Below are positions 57,851 through 64,000 of a DNA stretch of 64,000 nt, piece by piece (the first letter of the stretch is position 1; the number at the start of each line of letters is the position of its first letter). Origin of the DNA: Nocardia asteroides (lineage in GTDB: Bacteria > Actinomycetota > Actinomycetes > Mycobacteriales > Mycobacteriaceae). The stretch is taken from contig CP082844.1 in NCBI GenBank assembly GCA_019930625.1, positions 5,890,001 to 5,954,000 of the forward strand. The letters run 5' to 3'. The notes beneath the pieces were generated by a model, which had not been told where the DNA came from, did no database searches, and saw nothing but the letters and a program-made list of their open reading frames with translations. The translations under genes were made by a program, and so were the position numbers.

Positions 57851-59449
57851 TCATGAGGCCGAATGGGGAGACCTCCGGCCGCGCCGCTCATCGCCTTGGG
57901 TCCCCTCGGAAGGGGAGCCGTCGTGTGCGATGCGGCGCGGCACGAGTAGTAGCGCTGCCACCGCGACGGCGAGCGGCAGGATGCTGACGGTCAGCATCGT
58001 GAGCCGAAGACCGTCCGCGAAGTCCACATCGAGCCGCAGTCCGGCGGCTTGCCGCAGCAGGCTGGGGTCGTACCCCGCGCTGCCCGGGCTGTGCGCAAGC
58101 GCGCCGCGTGCGGCGTCGACGGCCTGCTCCGCGCTGGTGGCCGACAGCGCCCGTGAGTGCGCGTCCGCCAGCCATTCCCGCCGGAAGAAGACATTCAACA
58201 GCAGGAGGTAGACAGTGGGCCCGAGGGCATAGCCGGTCATGCCTGCGGCCAGTTGGACGGAAGCGACGGTACCGGATTGCCCGGGCGGCGCTTCGGACAG
58301 CACCATTTCGGATACCGAGGTGGCGGTGACCAGGGCGCCCAGGTTGCACAGCCAGATGGCCAGCACCAGCAACCACAACGCCATGGTGGGAGCGAGGGTT
58401 CCCGCCATCAGGAGTCCACTGGCCGCGAGCAGCCCCAGGCCTGCGATCAGTACCGGTCGTGGGCTGAAAATGCCCACCAGGCGCCCGGCCAGCGTGACGG
58501 CGCCCGCGATGAGCAGCGTGCCCGGCAAGTACAGCATGCCGATGGCCTCCGGCGACAACGACAGCACCTCGCCCCCGAACTGGCCGAGCGCGATCCCGAG
58601 TCCGGCGGACAGGAAGTTGAGGGTGAGCGCCGCCGCCAAGGCGACACCGAAACTCGCGCTGCGGAACAGCGTCAAATCCAAGGCAGGTGCCGGCGTATGC
58701 CGCTCATGAAGCACGAACAAAGCTGCCGCTGCCGCGCTGAGCACGAGCGGCAGCCAGGTTTGCGGCCGGAAGACGCCTTGTTGTGCGGCGGCGATGCCGA
58801 TGACGAGGCCGAGCAACGCCAGTCCGACCAGCGCCACGCCGATCACGTCCAGCCGCGGGCGCTGCCGAACGGGCGACTCCGGCACGTAGACGGCGGTCAG
58901 CCACAGCGCGAGCAACGACAGAGCTGGGGCGACCGAGAACAGCGACCGCCAGCCCACCGCGGTCACCATCCAGCCCGTGAGCGCCGGGGTCGCGCCGCAC
59001 AGGAGCATCTCTACCGCCATGAACACGCCGATGGCCGCGGGCCGCTTCTTCTCCGGCACCGAGGTCTTCAGCAAGGCCAGCGGCACGCCGAGCAGCGCTG
59101 TCATCCCCAGGCCGGCCAGTACGCGCATCGCGAACAGATAACCGCTGCCAGGTGAGAGCAGCGAAAGCAGGTCAGCGACGGTCACGATGCCCAGGCCCAG
59201 CATCAACAGCCGTTTGAGCCCGAAGGTATCACCCAGATTGCCCGCGGCGAGGACGGCGGCGGCCATCACCAAGGTCGCCGTGCCGCCCAGCAAACCGACC
59301 AGCTGCGGCGGCACACCCAGGTTCCGGCTCACTTGCGGCAGGTTCAGGCTGAGCAGGAGCGGGTCCAGCACTGTGACCGTGAACGCGATGGACAGTCCCA
59401 AAATGGCCGGTAGAGCCATCGCGTCAGTCCGTGACCGAACCGCTGGCAC
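57851..59449 (-). CDS. MFS drug-efflux-type transporter (14 helices)
   Basis: This 532-residue major facilitator of the EmrB/QacA (DHA2) type has about 14 hydrophobic segments, including TVLDPLLLSLNLPQVSRNLGV in the first helix region and GDTFGLKRLLMLGLG in loop 2-3. A long loop near 440-490 and a basic tail complete it. GTG 59449 is chosen for GGGAGG six bases upstream; the frame is open to 59509. It converges on the ATPase gene (52 bp). The substrate is unknown, and no DosR-like site was seen near it. Confidence 0.88.
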   Translation of the reverse strand: MPAVRSRTDAMALPAILGLSIAFTVTVLDPLLLSLNLPQVSRNLGVPPQLVGLLGGTATLVMAAAVLAAGNLGDTFGLKRLLMLGLGIVTVADLLSLLSPGSGYLFAMRVLAGLGMTALLGVPLALLKTSVPEKKRPAAIGVFMAVEMLLCGATPALTGWMVTAVGWRSLFSVAPALSLLALWLTAVYVPESPVRQRPRLDVIGVALVGLALLGLVIGIAAAQQGVFRPQTWLPLVLSAAAAALFVLHERHTPAPALDLTLFRSASFGVALAAALTLNFLSAGLGIALGQFGGEVLSLSPEAIGMLYLPGTLLIAGAVTLAGRLVGIFSPRPVLIAGLGLLAASGLLMAGTLAPTMALWLLVLAIWLCNLGALVTATSVSEMVLSEAPPGQSGTVASVQLAAGMTGYALGPTVYLLLLNVFFRREWLADAHSRALSATSAEQAVDAARGALAHSPGSAGYDPSLLRQAAGLRLDVDFADGLRLTMLTVSILPLAVAVAALLLVPRRIAHDGSPSEGTQGDERRGRRSPHSAS

Positions 59450-59569
59450 TTCGCACCTCCCGTTTTCGAACGTTGATCGGTGATGCCAATCGCCGCGTCC
59501 GGTCGGCACTTAGGGGGGCATTCGAGGGAGGCGGTGTCAGGTGACGGGTCGCTGGTCGCTGTCGCGGAC

Positions 59570-60979
59570 CTACTTCGCGTGCCGTGATCGGGTGGCGGCG
59601 CTGATAGCGCGGCCGAGGACCGGTTGCGGTCGTGGCGACACCGGTCTGCCGCGGGCGTGGCCGAGCAGCACCGCGATCTCGGTCGTGATGCTCCCGGAGA
59701 TCGTGTCGATATCCGGTGTGGTGTCGTAATCACCGGTGATGCCGAAGGTCAGGCGGTCGAGGTAGCTGAGGATCGCGATCGTTGTGCGGACCCGCATGGC
59801 GATCGGGATGCAGGGCCACAACTCGATCACGTTGCGTCCGGCGAGGGTGAGGCGATGCCGGGGTCCGGGAATATTGGTCGCGAACGCGACCACGCCGCGC
59901 TGGGGAAACGACACTGCCAGCCGGAACACTTCCGAAACGATCCCGAACGGCAGCCGCCGAGACAGCGAGAGCAGCGACTTCTCGGCAGCGGGTTCCCCTC
60001 GGGACCGGTGCCTCTGGATCTGCTCGTGGACGGCGAGCAGACGCTCCACGGGATGGTCGACCTCGATCGGCAGATGAGCGATCACCGCGGAGACGCGGTT
60101 GTCGAGTACCTGTCTGGCCTCGGTCGTTCGTGTCGAGACCGGAACAACGACCCGGAGCTCGGTAGGAGTGGGATGTTCGCCGCGGCTGAGCAGCAATCGA
60201 CGGTAGGCAGCGGCGATGGCGGCTACGGCGACATCGTTGACGGTTACGTCGAACGCCGTAGCTATCTCGCGCACTTGCGACAGTTCGGTTCGAGCAACGG
60301 TGTAGCGGCGCTGTCTACCGATGGGGCCGTTGAGCGAGGACTCACTTGCCGGCGCGATCGCCGCGTACAATACGGGCGCCAACGTGCGCACGGTTCCCAC
60401 TGCGGAACGCGGGATGGTCAAGGGTGCCCGAATCGCCTTCTTCAACAGTTCCGGCAAGCCGGTGCTCGCACGTCTTTCGTCCGACCTCCGATGCTCGCCG
60501 ATGTCGCTCGCATCAGGATCGCAGAAGCTTTCGAGCAGCGTGATCTCGGAGATCCCGTCGGCCAAGGTGTGGTGGGCTTTGAGGATCAGCACCCAGCGGT
60601 CCTCGGCCAGCCGGTCGACCACGACCACCTCCCACAGCGGATGGTCTCGATCCAGTCGCTCGGTCAGCTCGGTCGCGATCAGCTCCCGCAGTTCCTTCTC
60701 GCCGCCCGGAGCCGGTAACGCGGTCCACCGGATGTGATGGTTCAGATCGAAATGCGGGTCGTTCTCCCATACCGGCGCTTTCAGGTCCAAGGGGGTGCGC
60801 CGGACCCGCTGCCGCAGCCGTGCGTGCCGCTCCAGGCCGCGATCCAGCCAACCCCGTAGTTCCTCCTTGGCCGGGGGTGGCCCTTCGACGATCGCCACGG
60901 TTCCGATGCCGAGGCTGACCCTGCGGTCGGTGTCTTCCATCTCCATGAAGCCTGTGTCCAACGGGCCCAATTCCGTCAT
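59570..60979 (-). CDS. wax ester synthase/diacylglycerol acyltransferase (second copy)
   Basis: This 469-residue WS/DGAT starts MTELGPLDTGFMEMEDTD, with the catalytic motif as AHHTLADGISE near 135. The C-terminal family segment is SNIPGP-like (ATNIPGPRHRLTLAGRNVIELWPCIPI). It is clearly diverged from the copy at 9273-10685, so the two may prefer different acceptors or chain lengths. ATG 60979 has only a weak purine stretch upstream. A GGGAC half-site lies next to the start, but no full DosR palindrome was found. Confidence 0.9.
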   Translation of the reverse strand: MTELGPLDTGFMEMEDTDRRVSLGIGTVAIVEGPPPAKEELRGWLDRGLERHARLRQRVRRTPLDLKAPVWENDPHFDLNHHIRWTALPAPGGEKELRELIATELTERLDRDHPLWEVVVVDRLAEDRWVLILKAHHTLADGISEITLLESFCDPDASDIGEHRRSDERRASTGLPELLKKAIRAPLTIPRSAVGTVRTLAPVLYAAIAPASESSLNGPIGRQRRYTVARTELSQVREIATAFDVTVNDVAVAAIAAAYRRLLLSRGEHPTPTELRVVVPVSTRTTEARQVLDNRVSAVIAHLPIEVDHPVERLLAVHEQIQRHRSRGEPAAEKSLLSLSRRLPFGIVSEVFRLAVSFPQRGVVAFATNIPGPRHRLTLAGRNVIELWPCIPIAMRVRTTIAILSYLDRLTFGITGDYDTTPDIDTISGSITTEIAVLLGHARGRPVSPRPQPVLGRAISAATRSRHAK

Positions 60980-61141
60980 CGTGAACCTGTCCCGGCAGCG
61001 GTCGCAGGCTGCTGCCTTTGGCTAGAACTGCCACTGCTACGAAAAGAATCGTCGCGCGAACCGGACGTCAGTAGTGAGATGCCAAGGTCACCGGCACAGG
61101 TGACGTTGGGCCCAGGCGGTCGACACGAGCCGGGAGCAGCC

Positions 61142-63154
61142 TCAGAGTCCAGTGGGATACGTTTCCGGAGTGGCGTCGGTGACGCGGTGCTCACCCGGGT
61201 CCAAAGGCTCGACGGCGGTGGTGTTGTCGATATGGACGACCGCGTCGTATCTCTCACCGAGGCGGGTGTGGAAGTAGTGGCTTCTGCGTTCGGTGCCGGG
61301 CTGATAGATGACGCCGATGGCGCGTTCGAGGCGCGGATGCCGAAGCAACTCCGCGGCGCCGGGCGAGTCGGTGCGAAGCATGAAGGACGGGATGCCGGTG
61401 TCGTGCATGAGCTCCTCGGCGCTGCTGGGCAGGGACATGCGTACGAGTTTGTGCTCGGCGGGGCCGTCCCATTCGCTAGCCGCGGTGACCGTGCCGCGGC
61501 AGGTGGTGAATCCGATGATGCGGCATGCGTTCGGATGCCTTTCGCGGACCAACTGCCCGAGGGAGAGCTGGCCCTCGGCGGCCAGTTCGGTCGCACGGGC
61601 GTCTCCGACGTGCGAATTGTGCGCCCATACCACGATTCGTGCCGGAGCGCCCGGACGGTCGAGGTGGTCGGACAGAGCGTCGAGCGTGTCGGCCATGTGC
61701 TCGTCCCGCAGATTCCACGATGAGACGCGGTCGCCGAACATGGCGCGGTAGTACGCCTCCGCGTCCCGCACCGTACAAGCATTGCGCAGAGCGTCGAAGA
61801 GTGCCTCACCATCGTGTGCCTCGAGATGTCCGGCGGCGCTGCGCTGGAGGTCGACGAGTTGGCGTAAGACTTCGGCTTGACAGGACTCGCCCGCGCCGAA
61901 CGCGGCGGCGAAACCGTAGGCTTGGCCGTCGTTTTCCGAGGTGCGGTCGAAACAACTGTAGCGCCGTCGCGCGCGTTCGGCCGCAGCGGGATCCACCGCC
62001 TCGAGGTAGGAGATGACCTGCCGCACGGAGCGATGCATGCTGTACAGGTCGAGGCCGTAGAAGCCGGTGAGCGCTGCACCCCCATGACGTTGTTCGTCGT
62101 TGTGCCGGCGCAGCCAGGAAACGAATTCCTGGACCACTGTGTTTCGCCACATCCATACGGGGAACCGTTCGAAGCCGCTCAGCGCGTGGGCCGCCGATTC
62201 GTCCGTCCCGAGCCCGTGGACGTATCGGTCGACCCGGTGAGCATCGGGCCAGTCCGCTTCGGCCGCGACGCCGGTGAAACCTTTCGCGGTGATGAGCCAG
62301 CGGGTGATCGCTGCTCGGGCGGAGTAGAACTCGTGGGTGCCGTGCGAACTCTCGCCGATGAGCACGAATTGTGCGTCGCCGACGAGATCCTCCAAGGCTT
62401 CTTCGGATGGCACGCCTGCGGGAGCCGCGATCGCTGCCCTGCGTGCCGTCTCGACAGGGTCGGTCATGGTGGTCGAGGCCTCTGCCGGGGAAGTCGCGAG
62501 TAGTTCCCGGACCTGTCCGTCGGTTACCTGGGCGAAGTTCCAGAATGAGTCGCCGACCGCGAGGAAGGGAGAGGGCATGCTCGCGCATACCATTTCGTCG
62601 ACCAACGCCTCGAACTCCCGGCAGGTCGATTCCGGCGCCGCCGGAACGGCTACCACGATGCGCTTCGGCTCGCCCGCGGCGATCGACTGTACCGCGGCGA
62701 ACATACTCGCGCCGGTGGCCAAGCCGTCGTCGACGAGGATCACGGTGCGGCCCGCCACGTCCATCGGTCGGCGGCCGCCGCGGTAGGCGGCCTCCCGCCG
62801 CATCAACTCCCGTGCCTCGTCACGGGCGATGTCACGCACCTGTTCGGCGGTCAGGCGCATACCTCGGATAAGGTCGTCGTTCACCACGATCCGGCCGCCG
62901 CTGGCCAGCGCGCCGATCGCGTATTCGGGATTCCCCGGTGCGCCGAGCTTGCGCACGATCAGCGTGTCGAGCGGGGCGCCGAGTGCGGCGGCGACCTCCC
63001 AGGCGACCGGGACACCGCCGCGAGCGAGACCGAGTACGACGACGTCAGGATTACCCCGGTAATGCTGGAGCAGTCCGGCGAGGACGCGACCGGCCTCGCG
63101 GCGGTCGCGGAAGATCGGTTGGGGTTCGTCACGGGTGATCGGCGCCGATGCCAT
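61142..63154 (-). CDS. phosphoribosyltransferase-erythromycin esterase fusion (Rv2030c-like)
   Basis: This 670-residue fusion matches DosR-regulon Rv2030c (681 residues). The N-terminal phosphoribosyltransferase domain (about 1-215) has the PRPP loop [13 protein letters not shown] near 122. The C-terminal erythromycin-esterase-like domain (about 240-650) has [20 protein letters not shown] with the family His/Glu, [14 protein letters not shown], and [12 protein letters not shown]. No confirmed activity is known for the fusion. GAGGAG precedes ATG 63154. A DosR-like site is 134 bp upstream. Confidence 0.9.
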   Translation of the reverse strand: MASAPITRDEPQPIFRDRREAGRVLAGLLQHYRGNPDVVVLGLARGGVPVAWEVAAALGAPLDTLIVRKLGAPGNPEYAIGALASGGRIVVNDDLIRGMRLTAEQVRDIARDEARELMRREAAYRGGRRPMDVAGRTVILVDDGLATGASMFAAVQSIAAGEPKRIVVAVPAAPESTCREFEALVDEMVCASMPSPFLAVGDSFWNFAQVTDGQVRELLATSPAEASTTMTDPVETARRAAIAAPAGVPSEEALEDLVGDAQFVLIGESSHGTHEFYSARAAITRWLITAKGFTGVAAEADWPDAHRVDRYVHGLGTDESAAHALSGFERFPVWMWRNTVVQEFVSWLRRHNDEQRHGGAALTGFYGLDLYSMHRSVRQVISYLEAVDPAAAERARRRYSCFDRTSENDGQAYGFAAAFGAGESCQAEVLRQLVDLQRSAAGHLEAHDGEALFDALRNACTVRDAEAYYRAMFGDRVSSWNLRDEHMADTLDALSDHLDRPGAPARIVVWAHNSHVGDARATELAAEGQLSLGQLVRERHPNACRIIGFTTCRGTVTAASEWDGPAEHKLVRMSLPSSAEELMHDTGIPSFMLRTDSPGAAELLRHPRLERAIGVIYQPGTERRSHYFHTRLGERYDAVVHIDNTTAVEPLDPGEHRVTDATPETYPTGL

Positions 63155-63618
63155 GACGTGCTCCTCTCAGCGGATGGCGTCCGGGGCGCTCCGGGATCGC
63201 GCAGATCGCCAGGACACGTCCCGGGCGCGCATACCCACAAGCTTGCGCGTGAGCAGGCCACTGAGTGAGAGGCATCCTGCCCGCGCCGAATGGACCATGG
63301 TCACCGGTGCGGCGGACGCTCATGCCACAAGCCGGAATCGCAAGACCAACGGCGCTCCACTCGGCGACGATCAGATCTGCCCAGTGCGAGATGGCGAAGA
63401 ACACTGGGGTGTGGAAGGAGGTCTTCGATGATCGCGGCACGCCGGGCGTCCTGGGGAGACGGCTGGAGTCTCTCGGGACGAGGATGCCGCGAGGCACGGA
63501 AACACTTCACGATCCGTTTCGCTGTCCCCACATCCTCTTCCCGACAACTAGCGCGTCCTTGGTTCCTCCGGGTGTGGGAACACCAACGGCGCCGGTGTGC
63601 TGGAGCGGATCGGGGAAC
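63155..63618. other. intergenic region upstream of the Rv2030c-like gene
   Basis: This 464-bp gap lies between two minus-strand genes. It holds the DosR-like site at 63288-63307 and a small inverted repeat (GTTCC/GGAAC near 63560-63580) that may be a hairpin after the SulP gene. No gene is supported. Confidence 0.4.
63288..63307. promoter_or_regulatory. DosR-box-like site
   Basis: The sequence is GAATGGACCATGGTCACCGG, about 11 of 20 matches with a symmetric GGACC/GGTC core, 134 bp upstream of the Rv2030c-like ATG. Confidence 0.5.
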
Positions 63619-64000
63619 TCACGTGGTTTGTCCGGCAGGGTTCGGCGCACATCTGCGGGCGTGGGCGATGGCCTCGGGGGTGTGCTCGAAGATTTGCGCG
63701 TCGCCGCCGGTGGGCAAGGCGCCGATCGTGGCGAGGCGGCGACGATGATCCGCGCGCAGACCGGACATCAGGACGGTGATGTCGCGGTGTTCGAGTTTGC
63801 CGATCGCGTCTTTCAGCACCAGCGCGCCGGTGGTGTCCAAGGCGGTGATTCCGGACATGCGAAGGATGACCACGTGCACGTCGGACACTTCGGCCAGTTC
63901 CAGCAGGAACCGGTGAGCGGCGGCGAAGAACAAAGGCCCCTCGATGCGGTAGGCCACGATATGGTCGTGCAGCAGGTCGTGTTCCTCGGCCAGATGGTCG
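63619..64000 (-). CDS. SulP-family transporter, C-terminal STAS part (runs off right edge)
   Basis: This is the last 126 or so residues of a protein whose start lies beyond the window. The reading VAYRIEGPLFFAAAHRFLLELAEV, then HVVILRMSGITALDTTGALVLKDAI, is the STAS domain that ends SulP anion transporters. The Thr in LDTTGA stands at the position of the anti-sigma-antagonist phosphoserine. The frame stays open to base 64000 (DHLAEEHDLLHDHI precedes). Unlike the SulP remnant at 36117-37015, the visible part is undamaged. Confidence 0.8.
   Translation of the reverse strand, partial: DHLAEEHDLLHDHIVAYRIEGPLFFAAAHRFLLELAEVSDVHVVILRMSGITALDTTGALVLKDAIGKLEHRDITVLMSGLRADHRRRLATIGALPTGGDAQIFEHTPEAIAHARRCAPNPAGQTT

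Noticed and set aside
55660..57891. 743-codon minus-strand open frame opposite the large ATPase
   Set aside because: The plus strand carries all P-type ATPase motifs; the antisense translation is low-complexity with no family signature.
63559..63583. GTTCC/GGAAC inverted repeat as a regulatory operator
   Set aside because: The arms are only five bases and the stretch follows the SulP stop, so a hairpin is as likely; there is no second copy to support an operator.

Overview
The window is high-GC actinobacterial DNA, most likely from the Mycobacteriales (Nocardia, Rhodococcus or a relative). The evidence is the GC-rich third codon positions, a DevR/DevS (DosR/DosS) two-component pair very close to the Mycobacterium tuberculosis pair, two WS/DGAT acyltransferases, and a relative of the mycothiol-dependent reductase Rv2466c. 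I read no rRNA, tRNA, CRISPR array or insertion sequence in it.

Most of the window is a hypoxia/dormancy (DosR regulon) island. Genes that lie in several separate clusters in M. tuberculosis sit together here: a CtpF-type P-type ATPase (left edge), CBS-domain proteins (one Hrp1-like), WS/DGAT acyltransferases, relatives of Rv2004c, PfkB (Rv2029c), OtsB1 (Rv2006), Rv1733c and Rv2030c, two Acg-type nitroreductases, six universal stress proteins (one broken), a flavodoxin, devR-devS, a DesA-type desaturase and a second large P-type ATPase. About 17 sites resemble the 20-bp DosR palindrome TTSGGGACTWWAGTCCCSAA. In seven promoters the site lies 19-21 bp upstream of a TACNNT/CAGNCT-like -10 element. 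Two of these promoters, divergent over 29116-29254, appear to give leaderless mRNAs.

Two metabolic operons adjoin such sites. At 1783-7312, overlapping genes encode an acetyl-CoA-synthetase-like enzyme, E1alpha, E1beta and E2 of a 2-oxoacid dehydrogenase, and an acyl carrier protein. At 38973-43981 (minus), a group 3b-type NAD(P)-linked [NiFe] hydrogenase operon (beta, cNMP-domain protein, gamma, delta, alpha, maturation protease) resembles the DosR-controlled Hyd3 of M. smegmatis.

Sections without DosR sites interrupt the island. At 14453-18434 are a serine hydrolase and an ABC exporter. At 18609-20090 is an ArsR/SRPBCC/DinB-like operon whose last gene is frameshifted. At 20271-26828 is a reactive-sulfur module: an ArsR-rhodanese fusion regulator coupled to a cysteine desulfurase, divergent from a CstB-like MBL-rhodanese protein coupled to an MFS transporter, followed by a DsbA-like protein, a small zinc-ribbon protein, a CstR-like CsoR regulator and a DUF302 protein. 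Inverted repeats lie in both regulatory gaps.

Signs of decay are a SulP transporter remnant with large deletions (36117-37015), a universal stress gene with three frameshifts (34148-35058) and the frameshifted gene at 18609-19273. The right edge holds the C-terminal STAS part of another SulP transporter. All functions are inferred by reading the translated sequence and from remembered family members; no database search was run.
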